A DNA stretch of 64,000 nucleotides from Rhizobiaceae bacterium (GTDB lineage Bacteria; Pseudomonadota; Alphaproteobacteria; Rhizobiales; Rhizobiaceae). A model generated the notes under the pieces. The model did not search any database. It saw only the letters and a program-made list of their open reading frames with translations, and was not told the DNA's origin. This document shows positions 35,940 through 45,572 of this stretch, piece after piece. Position numbers and translations under genes: made by a program. Position 1 is the first letter of the stretch; each line of letters starts with the position of its first letter. The stretch lies in assembly GCA_027483885.1 (NCBI GenBank), contig JAIXTO010000220.1:1-64000 (forward strand). The letters are read 5' to 3'.

Positions 35940-37493
35940 ATGAAACCTGACATGACTTCACCACTGTTGCCTTCCGCCACGTCCTCGGAAATTGAAACGG
36001 AGAACGCAACACGGTGGGACATCATACTTCCGGTCCTGCTCTTCGGCTATTTCCTGTTGAACTTTTTGCTGCGCCTGCTGGTCTCGGATTCGCTCGAGTT
36101 CGACGAAGCGGAGCAGGTTGTCGCGTCGCAGTGGTTCGCATTCGGTTACGGGACCCAGCCTCCCTTCTACAACTGGCTGCAATATCTTGTCTTTTCTGTC
36201 GCAGGCGTGTCGATTGCCTCGCTTGCCGCATTGAAGAACACCATTCTCTTGGGGTTCTACCTGTTATCCTGGAAAACGGCGCGGCTTCTGCTGCCCCGGC
36301 CTGAGCACGCGGTCATCGCGACGCTCGGGCTGCTGACCATCCCGCAGGTGGCCTTCGAATCGCAGCGCGACCTGACACATACCGTCGGTGCGATCTTCTG
36401 TGCCGGCCTGTTTCTGTACGGTCTATTCTTCACGCTGAAGAAGCCGACGCTCGGGAGCTATGCCGTGACCGGTCTTGCGACCGGGCTGGGGCTGGTGGCG
36501 AAATACAATTTCGCCCTCCTGCCCGCCGCAGCTTTCCTGGCGGTGCTTCTTCATCCACAATGGCGCAAACGGGTGTTCGACATCCGCTTCCTCGCCACGG
36601 CTGCACTGGCCCTTCTCGCGGTCGCTCCGCATGCCTACTGGTTACTCGGCAATCTCGACATGGCCTCGCAAAACACTCTGTCGAAGATGCAGGAAAGCGG
36701 CTCCTTGCCGGTGCGCTTTCCGTTTTTCACGGGCGTCACATCGCTGATCATTGCCGTGATCGGCTTTGGCGGTCTGACAGTCCTGTCCTACTGGCTCGCA
36801 TTCGGAAACGACTTCCTAAAAAGCCGCAGCGCCGGCAGCACCTGGACACAGTTCATCGAATACATGCTGCTTGCCATGGCGGCCTGCATGCTGCTGGTGC
36901 TTCTGCTAACTGGGGCCGAGCATGTGAAGGACCGCTGGCTTGCCCCGCTTCTGGTGGTGTTGCCGCTTTATTTCACGCTCAAGCTTTCCTCTGCGGGGAG
37001 ACTGACGGCAGAAGGGATGCGGCGCTTCATCACCCTTGCGCTTGCCGTCATGGTGATCGTGCCGACGATCCTTGGCGTGCGCCTCTATCTGCCGCAGTGG
37101 ACGGGAGAGTACGAGAAGCTGAACTATCCCCATCACGCCTTTGTCGACAGGCTGCTGGAAGACGTGGGCAAGCGGCCGAGCCTGATCCTTGCGGGCGACA
37201 CCCATCTCGGCGGCAATCTGCGCCTGTATCTGCCGGACGTTCCGGTCTACTCGAGCTTCTTGCCCTCATTCCAGCCAAACTACCGATGGGATGATGATCG
37301 CCCCATCGTTGCGGCATGGCACAGCGATACCGACAAGATCGGCGAGATCCCGCCGGACCTGCGTGCCGCGATCGACCGGTTTGCCGGCCCCGCCGCCCGC
37401 ATCGAGAGCCACACCGTTGGCCTACCTTACATCCATGGGGCGGACGGAGACCTGTATCACTTCGGTTACGCCGTTATCTATCCGGCGTATTGA
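35940..37493 (+). CDS. GT-C membrane glycosyltransferase (ArnT/Rgt-like), 1
   Basis: A 517-residue integral membrane transferase with about eleven hydrophobic segments. The acidic catalytic loop SLEFDEAEQVVASQWFAFGYGTQPPFYNWLQY after the first membrane helix is the ArnT/PMT-type motif that coordinates metal and polyprenyl-phosphate-sugar. A soluble periplasmic tail follows from about residue 390. It is a paralogue of the protein at 38614. In rhizobia such enzymes (RgtA-D) add galacturonic acid to LPS core or lipid A; this is the likely role. Start 35940 is chosen since the upstream 44 codons look non-coding. Confidence 0.85.
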   Translation: MKPDMTSPLLPSATSSEIETENATRWDIILPVLLFGYFLLNFLLRLLVSDSLEFDEAEQVVASQWFAFGYGTQPPFYNWLQYLVFSVAGVSIASLAALKNTILLGFYLLSWKTARLLLPRPEHAVIATLGLLTIPQVAFESQRDLTHTVGAIFCAGLFLYGLFFTLKKPTLGSYAVTGLATGLGLVAKYNFALLPAAAFLAVLLHPQWRKRVFDIRFLATAALALLAVAPHAYWLLGNLDMASQNTLSKMQESGSLPVRFPFFTGVTSLIIAVIGFGGLTVLSYWLAFGNDFLKSRSAGSTWTQFIEYMLLAMAACMLLVLLLTGAEHVKDRWLAPLLVVLPLYFTLKLSSAGRLTAEGMRRFITLALAVMVIVPTILGVRLYLPQWTGEYEKLNYPHHAFVDRLLEDVGKRPSLILAGDTHLGGNLRLYLPDVPVYSSFLPSFQPNYRWDDDRPIVAAWHSDTDKIGEIPPDLRAAIDRFAGPAARIESHTVGLPYIHGADGDLYHFGYAVIYPAY

Positions 37494-37628
37494 CGAGGCA
37501 GCGGCACTGGCAACGCCGTTGCTCTTGATATAACAGGTCCCTCACAGCATACACGGTAGGCGCCTGAATGGCGGCCTTGAGAGCAGGTCCGGACGCGCTG
37601 CGCGAGGAACCGAGCGAGGAGAAAACAG

Positions 37629-38645
37629 GTGCAGTCAGTTGTAACACCGGTGGAAGGCGTGCCGGAGGCCGTGCCGATGGAATTGTCGCTGGTCGTTCCC
37701 ATCTTCAACGAAGAAGAAAGTGTGGGACCGCTGATTGCCCGCATCGAAGAGGCGATGGTCGGCTGTCCCTATGCGTGGGAGCTGATCCTTGTCGATGACG
37801 GCAGCACGGATGCAACGCTTGCCAGTGCCCGCAGCGCCATAAACCGCCCGGGCCTCGACCTGCAGGTGGTGGCTCTGCAGCGCAATTTCGGCCAGACGGC
37901 TGCCATGCAGGCGGGCATTACCCATGCCCGCGGGCGCCTGATCGCCACCCTCGACGGCGACCTGCAGAATGATCCGCGCGACATTCCCGAGATGGTGAAG
38001 GAGTTGGAGCGGCGCGAACTGGACCTCCTCGTCGGCTGGCGAAAGAACCGTCAGGACGGGCTTTTCCTGCGCAAGATCCCGTCCTGGATCGCCAATCGGC
38101 TGATCGGGCGTATTACCGGCGTGCGCCTGCACGATTACGGCTGCAGCCTGAAGATCTATCGCGGATCGGTGATCAAACAGGTGCGGCTGATGGGCGAGAT
38201 GCACCGCTTCATCCCTGCCTGGGTGGCCGGCGTCGTGCCGAGTTCACGCATCGGCGAAATGCCGGTGACCCACCATGCGCGCCAGCACGGCACGTCCAAA
38301 TATGGCATCTCGCGCACCTTCCGGGTGATCCTCGATCTCCTGTCGGTGATGTTCTTCATGCGCTTCAAGGCGCGACCGGGCCATTTCTTCGGTTCGCTGG
38401 GGCTCGCACTTGGCGCGCTCTCCGGCCTCATCCTCACTTACCTGTTCATCGACAAGTTCATCATGGGCAATGATATCGGCACGCGGCCGCTGTTTCTGGT
38501 CGGCATCATGCTGTTTCTGTCGTCCATGCAGCTGATCACGACGGGCATCCTCGCTGAAATGCTGGCGCGGACCTATTATCGAGACGAAAATTCCCTGAGC
38601 TATATCGTGAGAGATGTTTTCAGCGGTGAGCACCCGAATTCATAA
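37629..38645 (+). CDS. GT2 polyprenyl-phosphate glycosyltransferase (RgtE/DPM1-like)
   Basis: A 338-residue family-2 transferase with two C-terminal membrane helices. The catalytic residues are in LVVPIFNEEESVGPL, LVDDGSTDATL and ATLDGDLQNDPRDIPEM (DXD-like), then GWRKNRQDG and HHARQHGTSKYG. This is the ArnC/GtrB/DPM1 type that makes undecaprenyl- or dodecaprenyl-phosphate sugars as donors for GT-C enzymes. It lies between two GT-C genes and overlaps the second by 32 bases. A GTG start with GAGGAG upstream is used. Confidence 0.9.
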   Translation: MQSVVTPVEGVPEAVPMELSLVVPIFNEEESVGPLIARIEEAMVGCPYAWELILVDDGSTDATLASARSAINRPGLDLQVVALQRNFGQTAAMQAGITHARGRLIATLDGDLQNDPRDIPEMVKELERRELDLLVGWRKNRQDGLFLRKIPSWIANRLIGRITGVRLHDYGCSLKIYRGSVIKQVRLMGEMHRFIPAWVAGVVPSSRIGEMPVTHHARQHGTSKYGISRTFRVILDLLSVMFFMRFKARPGHFFGSLGLALGALSGLILTYLFIDKFIMGNDIGTRPLFLVGIMLFLSSMQLITTGILAEMLARTYYRDENSLSYIVRDVFSGEHPNS

Positions 38646-40149
38646 ATTCCTCGTCCGCCATCCGGACGTCGTCATCTGGCTGATCCTCGGCTATTTCGTA
38701 CTGTGCGTGCTGTTGCGGGTCATCCGCTCGGAAAGCCTGCAGAACGACGAAGCCGAGCAGGCCTTTCAGGCGCAGATGCTGCTGATGGGTTATGGTCGCC
38801 AGCCGCCGTTCTACAACTGGCTGCAATATGGCTTGGTCGATCTCCTCGGCCTGTCGGTGGCAACGATCTCGCTTTTGAAGAATGGGTTGCTGTTTCTCTG
38901 TTGCCTGTTTTATCTCGTCGCAGCCCGCATGGTGATCAACGACCGGCGCCTGCCGTTCGTTGCCATGCTGGGCGTTCTGGCCGTCCCCTCCGTCACCATT
39001 CTGGCGCAGCGTGACCTCACCCATGCGGTGGCAACGCTCTGTCTGGTCTCGCTGTTTCTCTGTGCGCTTCTACACGTCCTGAAGCGCGCGAGCCTGGCGG
39101 GCTATCTGGTGCTTGGCGTCACCGTCGGCATCGGCATCATCACCAAATACAATTTCGTCATCCTGCCCATGGCCGCCGTTCTCGCCATGCTGCCCGATGC
39201 AGAATTTCGCCGTCGCCTGTTCGACTGGCGGGTCATCCCGGCCGTCCTCGTCGCTGTTGCCATCGTTACCCCGCATCTCGTCTGGGTGCTTTATCATCTG
39301 GATCTGGCGACGACGGATACGGTGAAGGCCATGCATGAAGGGGCCTCCGGCGATAGCGTCAAGGACACTATCCGGGGGCTGATTTCCATTCTCAAGGCGA
39401 CAGCGGAAGGTTCGGTGCCGGTTCTCTTGCTGTTCGGGCTGGTGTTTTATCGCGATATCGGCGCCGCATGGCGGGCACAAAACCGCTGGACGCGCCTCGT
39501 CGGCGGCATGATCATCGCCTCGCTGGTCATCGTGGCGCTGATCGGCATTGGCTTCGGGGCCTCCAGCATCCGGCAGAAATGGCTTTCCCCGTTCCTGCTG
39601 CTCCTGCCGCTCTACCTCACCCTGAAGCTCGATGCCGCAGACCGCGACATGCGCAAGAGCGTGGCGCGCATGGCACCGCCGATCCTCGGGATCGTCACCG
39701 GCTTCATCGTCTATCTGGGGCTGAGCAACCTCATCGGCCCGCTGATCGGCGACTACGGCAAGGAACACATTCCCTACGGCCCCTTCCTTGAACAGGTGAT
39801 GGCGGAACGTGGAGAACGGCCGTCCTACATCGTCAGCAGCGACCTGATGCTGGCTGGCAATGTGCGCCTGCCATTGCCGACGGTGCCGGTTTTCATACCG
39901 GGCACGCCGGAACCGGTATCCCTGGAGGCGGTGGCCCATCAGGGCGCGGGACTGGTGGCATGGCCGGCAAAACCCGGCGATACCGACCTTCCGGACACGG
40001 TTGCCCCATTCCTAACAGCGCATGGACTTGTGGTCGACGAAAGCGCCGGGCCGCGCCAGACGGCGGTGCCCTATCTGTTTTCCGGCGGCCGCCAGACCTT
40101 TACCTTCGGATATGCCTGGGTGAAGCAGGCGCCAACCCCGGCACGCTGA
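38614..40149 (+). CDS. GT-C membrane glycosyltransferase (ArnT/Rgt-like), 2
   Basis: A 511-residue paralogue of the protein at 35940. The catalytic loop is SLQNDEAEQAFQAQMLLMGYGRQPPFYNWLQY, sharing YG.QPPFYNWLQY with the first copy, and the order of membrane segments is the same. It overlaps the end of the GT2 gene by 32 bases, so its donor is probably the GT2 product. The two copies may use the same donor on different acceptor sites, as RgtA and RgtB do on LPS core. A GTG at 38626 is an alternative start. Confidence 0.88.
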   Translation: MFSAVSTRIHKFLVRHPDVVIWLILGYFVLCVLLRVIRSESLQNDEAEQAFQAQMLLMGYGRQPPFYNWLQYGLVDLLGLSVATISLLKNGLLFLCCLFYLVAARMVINDRRLPFVAMLGVLAVPSVTILAQRDLTHAVATLCLVSLFLCALLHVLKRASLAGYLVLGVTVGIGIITKYNFVILPMAAVLAMLPDAEFRRRLFDWRVIPAVLVAVAIVTPHLVWVLYHLDLATTDTVKAMHEGASGDSVKDTIRGLISILKATAEGSVPVLLLFGLVFYRDIGAAWRAQNRWTRLVGGMIIASLVIVALIGIGFGASSIRQKWLSPFLLLLPLYLTLKLDAADRDMRKSVARMAPPILGIVTGFIVYLGLSNLIGPLIGDYGKEHIPYGPFLEQVMAERGERPSYIVSSDLMLAGNVRLPLPTVPVFIPGTPEPVSLEAVAHQGAGLVAWPAKPGDTDLPDTVAPFLTAHGLVVDESAGPRQTAVPYLFSGGRQTFTFGYAWVKQAPTPAR

Positions 40150-40152
40150 GCC

Positions 40153-41538
40153 TTACCGAGAAACCGTATCGCGCAGGTGATCGAGCCCTGCGCGCAACGT
40201 CTCCACCATCTGGTCCACCTCTCCGCGTGTGATGATCAGCGCCGGTGAGGCGAGCATCCGGTCGCCGGTCGCGCGCATCACCAGCCCGTTTTCCAGGCAA
40301 TGGTTGCGCACGATGGTGCCGGCATCATCGGGCTTTTCGAAGCGCCGGCGCGTTGCTTTGTCGCTAGCAATCTGCACGCCAGCAATCAGGCCGACCGCAT
40401 CGACGGCACCGACGATCTCGTGGTCTTCGAGCGTTTTGAGCGCGGCTGCAAAATAAGGGCCGATATCGGTGCGCACCCGCTCCACCAGTCCCTCGTCCTC
40501 GATGATGCGCAGGTTTTCGAGCGCTGCCGCCGCGCAGACCGGATGGCCGGAATAGGTAAATCCGTGGTTGAAATCACCGGCCTCCTCGATCATCACGCGC
40601 GCCACGCGGTCGCTCACCAGCACACCGCCGATCGGCAGGTAACCGGAGGAAAGCCCCTTGGCGATCGGCGCCAGATCCGGCTCGAAACCGAAATGCTGGT
40701 GGCCGAACCAGCGCCCGAGCCGGCCGAACCCGCAGATCACCTCGTCGGCCACCAGCAGGATGTTGCGCGCCTTGCAGATGCGGGCAATTTCCGGCCAGTA
40801 GCTGGCGGGCGGCACGATGACGCCGCCGGCCCCCTGGATCGGTTCAGCAACGAAGGCTGCGACATTGTCCTCGCCCAGTTCGTCGATCCGTGCCTCCAGT
40901 TCGCGGGCCATCTTCAGGCCGAAGTCATCGGGCGTCAGGTCACCGCCATCGGCATACCAGTAGGGCTGGCCGATATGGGAAATGCCCTCGATCGGCAGGT
41001 TGCCCTGCTCATGCATGTGCTTCATGCCGCCGAGCGATGCGCCGGCAACGGTTGAGCCGTGGTAACCGTTGCGGCGCGCAATCACATGGGTCTTCGTCGG
41101 GTGGCCGAGCGCCTTCCAGTAGACGCGGGCCATACGAAACCAGGTATCCGTAGCTTCAGAACCGGAATTGGTGAAGAAGACGTGGTTGAGGTTAGGCCCG
41201 GCATAACCGGTGATCTTTTGCGCCAGCAGCGTCGCCGGTTCGTTGGTCGTGCCAAAGAAGGTGTTGTAATAAGGCAGCTCGTTCATCTGCCGCGACACGG
41301 CGTCTGCGATCTCTTTGCGGCCATACCCGATATTGACGCACCAGAGGCCGGCAAACGCATCGAGATATTGTTTGCCCTGCGCATCCCAGATGTGAACGCC
41401 CTCGCCCCGCGCGATGATGCGCGTGCCCTTGGCGTTCAGCTGTTTCATGTCGGAAAACGGATGCAGGTGATGCGCCGCATCGATGGCAGAGAGGTTGGAC
41501 AGGGTCTTGGCGGCGGTCACGGCATCCCTTTCGCGCAT
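40153..41538 (-). CDS. Class III aminotransferase (putrescine/omega-amino acid type)
   Basis: A 461-residue PLP enzyme. The PLP Lys is in DLAPIAKGLSSGYLPIGGVLV, preceded by DEVICGFGRLG; the N-terminal HHLHPFSDMKQLNAKGTRII is the opening of the SpuC/omega-amino acid:pyruvate transaminase group. It would convert putrescine or a related amine with pyruvate to 4-aminobutanal and alanine. Start 41538 (MRERD) is chosen; a GTG at 41565 is possible. It is divergent from a glutamine-synthetase-family ligase, the pairing seen in polyamine catabolism. Confidence 0.9.
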   Translation of the reverse strand: MRERDAVTAAKTLSNLSAIDAAHHLHPFSDMKQLNAKGTRIIARGEGVHIWDAQGKQYLDAFAGLWCVNIGYGRKEIADAVSRQMNELPYYNTFFGTTNEPATLLAQKITGYAGPNLNHVFFTNSGSEATDTWFRMARVYWKALGHPTKTHVIARRNGYHGSTVAGASLGGMKHMHEQGNLPIEGISHIGQPYWYADGGDLTPDDFGLKMARELEARIDELGEDNVAAFVAEPIQGAGGVIVPPASYWPEIARICKARNILLVADEVICGFGRLGRWFGHQHFGFEPDLAPIAKGLSSGYLPIGGVLVSDRVARVMIEEAGDFNHGFTYSGHPVCAAAALENLRIIEDEGLVERVRTDIGPYFAAALKTLEDHEIVGAVDAVGLIAGVQIASDKATRRRFEKPDDAGTIVRNHCLENGLVMRATGDRMLASPALIITRGEVDQMVETLRAGLDHLRDTVSR

Positions 41539-41665
41539 CGATTTTCCCGCGCCGGTCGCGGGCACGATGTGCCTGATTGTAAGGCGGTTTCTGATCGGCT
41601 ACGAACATGACCTAACGACACCATGTTTGGCAAGGCTGAGCCTGGCCGACGAACCGGGGCACCGC

Positions 41666-43021
41666 ATGACCGAGACGCCGTCATCTGCAACCACCAGCTA
41701 TCCCGCCGAACCGCGCATCGAAATCCTGCTGGTCGGGATGAACGGCGATCTGCGCGGCAAGCAGATCCCGCTGTCGGCACAGAAGAAGGTGTGGGACGGT
41801 ACGGTGCGGTTGCCCTCGTCCACCCAGTCGCTCGACATCTGGGGCGACGACAATGACGACATTACCGGGCTGTCGCTGACGATCGGCGATCCGGATGGGC
41901 TCTGCATTCCCGATCCGCGCAGCAGTGCGCTCATGCCCTGGGCACCGGAGGGCTCGCTGCAGGTGCTCGCCACCATGCATGAGATGGATGGCAGCCCGAG
42001 CTTCATGGATCCGCGCGCCATCCTGGCCGGGATGCTGGATCGCTACAAGGCGCGCGGCCTGACGCCGGTCGTGGCGACGGAACTGGAATTCTATCTGGTG
42101 GAAGACGATTTTCGCGAGACCGGGCACCCGCGCCCGCCTGAGCGCCTGACCTATCGCGGTGATCCGAACGGCTACCAGCTCTATGACATGGGGGCCGTGG
42201 ATGCGCTTGCCGATTACCTGACGACGCTGCGCGCCTGGGCCAAGGCACAAGACCTGCCGGCCGATGCGACCACGGCGGAATTCGGCCCCGGCCAGTTCGA
42301 GATCAACCTTCTCCACCGCGCCGATGCGCTGGCCGCCGCCGATGACTGCATTTTTCTGAAGCGACTGGCCGAACAGGCGGCCCGCCGCCATGGCCTCAAA
42401 TCCACCTGCATGGCAAAGCCCTATGGCGATCATGCCGGTTCCGGCCTGCATGTGCATGCCAGCATCGTCGATGCCGACGGCCACAATATTCTCGATGCGA
42501 AAGGTGGCGATCCGGTGCGGCTCAAATCCGTCTGCGCCGGCATGCTCGACACGATGCGCGACGCGCAGCTGATCTTTGCGCCCTTTGCCAATTCCTACCG
42601 GCGTTTTCAGCCCGGCTCGTTTGCGCCTGTCGATATCGACTGGGGTTTTGGCCATCGCGGCACCGCGATCCGCATTCCCGACAGCAACGGACCGGCGGCC
42701 CGCATCGAACACCGCGTGGCCGGCGCAGACGCCAATCCGTATCTGCTGCTGACGGCCATTCTGGGTGGGATGCTCAGGGGCCTCGATGAGACGCTCGATG
42801 CCGGCCCCGCCACCGAACCGGGTGGACAACCGCCCGGCAACCGCCGGCTGACGCATGATTTCCTGACCGCCGTCGAGGAATTTTCCGCCTCGCCCTTCAT
42901 CGCCGATATTTTTGGCGCGCGGTACGCGAAACTTTATGGCGATACGAAGCGCAAGGAAGCCATCACTTTCCTACGCACCGTCTCCGATTTCGATTACCGC
43001 ACCTATCTTCCCCGTATCTGA
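41666..43021 (+). CDS. Glutamine-synthetase family ligase (gamma-glutamylputrescine synthetase-like)
   Basis: A 451-residue ATP-dependent ligase of the GlnA superfamily. The metal and glutamate sites are in VVATELEFYLVE, the ATP and ammonium-site loop in GDHAGSGLHVHAS and the Arg-rich loop in NSYRRFQPGSFAP, then RIEHRVAGADANPY. Residue choice and context fit PuuA-like enzymes that link glutamate to putrescine or another amine, not the housekeeping GlnA (no adenylylation Tyr loop NLYDLPP). It is divergent from the transaminase, with a 127-base shared promoter region. Confidence 0.88.
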   Translation: MTETPSSATTSYPAEPRIEILLVGMNGDLRGKQIPLSAQKKVWDGTVRLPSSTQSLDIWGDDNDDITGLSLTIGDPDGLCIPDPRSSALMPWAPEGSLQVLATMHEMDGSPSFMDPRAILAGMLDRYKARGLTPVVATELEFYLVEDDFRETGHPRPPERLTYRGDPNGYQLYDMGAVDALADYLTTLRAWAKAQDLPADATTAEFGPGQFEINLLHRADALAAADDCIFLKRLAEQAARRHGLKSTCMAKPYGDHAGSGLHVHASIVDADGHNILDAKGGDPVRLKSVCAGMLDTMRDAQLIFAPFANSYRRFQPGSFAPVDIDWGFGHRGTAIRIPDSNGPAARIEHRVAGADANPYLLLTAILGGMLRGLDETLDAGPATEPGGQPPGNRRLTHDFLTAVEEFSASPFIADIFGARYAKLYGDTKRKEAITFLRTVSDFDYRTYLPRI

Positions 43022-43027
43022 GCGAGT

Positions 43028-43987
43028 TCAGAGGGACGCCTGCTCCTCTGCCCGGCCTTCCTGGGCCTGAACCTGAATATTCGGCTGCTGCGGTTTGCGC
43101 ACCAGCACCTTCAGTTCGCCGGCGTGGATCTTCAGCATGACGTCGCGGTCCATCGGCAGAAGTTCTCCGTCGATGACGCAGCGAATATCCTTTCGCGCGC
43201 GCGGAAAATGCAGTTCCAGTTCGGTGACAGTCACGGCCTGCACCGCTTCATTGTCCGTCATGCGTCCGCGCAGGATATCGAAAGTCAGGCGCGCGACGCC
43301 AAGCGACGTCAGCGCATCGGCGGTGTAGAACCCGAGATGCCCTCCGGTGACACTTTCGGCATACATCAGCGCATCGCTGCCGAATTCATTGTTGGAAACC
43401 GAGATGGCCGAGACCTTGCGCACGCCGCGCTCCCCTTCGGCATTAAATTCCACCTCGAAGACCGGTGGATTGAACATCACCCCGAGCGCTGCCCGCGCAC
43501 TGGCGCGCATTTTTCCGAGACGGGACGCATAGGTCATCTTGTTGCGGTAACGGATCATGCGCGCATGCAGGCCGGCGGAAAACTGGTGGACGAAGCTTCG
43601 ACCGTTGGCGCTGGCAATATCCACCGCCAGAACCTCGCCTTCTGCCAGCACCTCCAGCACCTGCCAGATATCCAGCGGCAGTTTTAGCGTGCGGGCAAAA
43701 AGGTTCATGGTGCCGGCGGGAACGATGCCGAGTGCCAACCCGCTTTTCCAGGCAATGCCGGCCGCCGCCGAGATGGTGCCATCACCGCCGCCGGCAATCA
43801 GCCCTTCGACGCCGGGCGTCTCAGCCACGGTCTTCATCGCGTCAACCACCTCGTCACCGGCGACGACCCGGCACTCGATGTCATGGCCTGCGGCCCGGAA
43901 CGCCCGTACGGCATGTGCGCAATAATCCTCCATGTCCGTTGTCTTGAAGGTACCGCCGTCGCGGTTGAAGATGGCAATGAGCTTCAT
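43028..43987 (-). CDS. Diacylglycerol/lipid kinase family protein
   Basis: A 319-residue protein of the DAGK_cat family. The glycine-rich nucleotide loop is in IAGGGDGTISAAAG and the following IVPAGTMNLFARTLKLPLDIWQVLEVL is standard for YegS/BmrU-like lipid kinases. The start at 43987 (MKLIAIFNRDGG) matches family N-termini; the frame stays open further upstream without homology. The acceptor lipid is not known. It converges on the ligase gene with 6 bases between the stops. Confidence 0.88.
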   Translation of the reverse strand: MKLIAIFNRDGGTFKTTDMEDYCAHAVRAFRAAGHDIECRVVAGDEVVDAMKTVAETPGVEGLIAGGGDGTISAAAGIAWKSGLALGIVPAGTMNLFARTLKLPLDIWQVLEVLAEGEVLAVDIASANGRSFVHQFSAGLHARMIRYRNKMTYASRLGKMRASARAALGVMFNPPVFEVEFNAEGERGVRKVSAISVSNNEFGSDALMYAESVTGGHLGFYTADALTSLGVARLTFDILRGRMTDNEAVQAVTVTELELHFPRARKDIRCVIDGELLPMDRDVMLKIHAGELKVLVRKPQQPNIQVQAQEGRAEEQASL

Positions 43988-44237
43988 GGCAAGGTTCCGA
44001 GTTGGCAGCGCCACAGAACGACGCAACGTGTGAAATGGTTGCTTCTGATGATCCGGACAAGGGTTTTAGAGGTAAGAGCGTCTATCATCATTATTGCACG
44101 ACAGTCATTTCCGCTCTCCCGCACTGCAAAATAGTATGGTAGCCTTAGCAAATATAGCCGTGCCCCTCACGGCTTGCCCCCAATCACGGACAGCCCCTGA
44201 ACGCCATTCTGGCGATCAGCTTACGCTTGCGAACACC

Positions 44238-45467
44238 ATGACAGATCTCACTGCCACATCATCCGCCGCGCCAGACACGGCCCGCGTGTCCACGCCGACC
44301 TCGCTGTCGCCTCTCACCACAACGCTGATCGAATGCGCGCTGGCTGTCGGTGGCTTCGGCATCGGCACCGGTGAATTCGCCATCATGGGCCTGTTGCCTG
44401 ACGTGGCCGATACCTATGGCGTCACCATTCCGCAGGCCGGTCATGTCATCACCGCCTATGCGCTCGGCGTCGTCATCGGCGCGCCGGTGATTGCAGCGCT
44501 TTCCGCCCGTCTTAGCCGGCGCAGCCTGCTACTGATGCTGATGTCGCTGTTTGCGCTCGGCAATATCTTAAGCGCGATCGCGCCGGAATTCTTGAGCTTC
44601 ACTCTGTTGCGCTTCATCTCGGGCCTGCCGCACGGCGCCTATTTCGGCGTGGCAGCGCTGGTGGCAGCCTCCATGGTGCCACCCAACCGGCGCGCGCGTG
44701 CCGTCGGTCGCGTCATGCTCGGGCTGACCATCGCCACCCTTGCAGGCACGCCGGTTGCAACCTTCGCCGGCCAGATGCTGAGCTGGCGGGCAGCCTTCCT
44801 GCTGGTCGGCGGCATCGCGCTTGTGACGATGACGCTTCTCTGGCTCTTCCTGCCGCAGGACAAGGTCGAGGAGGGTGCAAGCATCCGCCGGGAACTCGGT
44901 GCGTTGAAGCGCGTGCAGGTCTGGCTGGCGCTGGCCGTGGCGGCCACAGGCTTTGGCGGCATGTTTGCCATTTTCAGCTACATCGCCGCCACGACGACGC
45001 AGACGGCAATGATGCCGGTGGCCATGGTCTCCATCGTTCTCGCCCTTTTCGGCATCGGCATGAATGTCGGCAATGTCGTGGGCTCGCGCCTCGCCGACCT
45101 GTCGCTGACAGGCACGATCGGCGGCGTCATGGTCTTCAACATTGTCGTCATGACCGTGTTCGGGCTGACGGCCAGCAATCCGGTCATGCTCTGCCTCTGC
45201 GTTTTCCTCATCGGCTGCGGTTTTGCCGCCTGCCCGGCCGTGCAGACGCGGCTGATGGATGTGGCAGCGGACGCGCAGACGCTCGCCGCCGCCTCTACCC
45301 ATTCCGCCTTCAACATTGCCAATGCGCTCGGCGCCTGGCTCGGCGGACTGGTGATCACCTGGGGTTACGGATTTGCCGCCACCGGTTATGTCGGCGCGGT
45401 TCTCTCGGTCATCGGCCTTGCGGTCTTCCTCTTCTCCGTTGCGCTGGAGCGCCGTCAGACAGCCTGA
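44238..45467 (+). CDS. MFS transporter (DHA1, AraJ-like)
   Basis: A 409-residue, 12-segment carrier. The opening ALAVGGFGIGTGEFAIMGLLPDVADTYGV is the signature of the AraJ/YdhP/sugar-efflux subgroup of DHA1 exporters, and motif A follows as SARLSRRSLLL. The likely role is proton-driven export of drugs or sugars. Start 44238 is chosen: the frame is open from 44094, but the extra 48 codons have no protein character. It is monocistronic and transcribed away from the lipid kinase. Confidence 0.9.
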   Translation: MTDLTATSSAAPDTARVSTPTSLSPLTTTLIECALAVGGFGIGTGEFAIMGLLPDVADTYGVTIPQAGHVITAYALGVVIGAPVIAALSARLSRRSLLLMLMSLFALGNILSAIAPEFLSFTLLRFISGLPHGAYFGVAALVAASMVPPNRRARAVGRVMLGLTIATLAGTPVATFAGQMLSWRAAFLLVGGIALVTMTLLWLFLPQDKVEEGASIRRELGALKRVQVWLALAVAATGFGGMFAIFSYIAATTTQTAMMPVAMVSIVLALFGIGMNVGNVVGSRLADLSLTGTIGGVMVFNIVVMTVFGLTASNPVMLCLCVFLIGCGFAACPAVQTRLMDVAADAQTLAAASTHSAFNIANALGAWLGGLVITWGYGFAATGYVGAVLSVIGLAVFLFSVALERRQTA

Positions 45468-45572
45468 CAGGGCGGTTTTTCGGGTTTTCCAGCCGGGTTG
45501 CGTGCAGATTCCCTTTTGCAAGCTGAACGATTGTCATTTACGATCTCCTCATAGAGCAGAGGGGACACTGCC

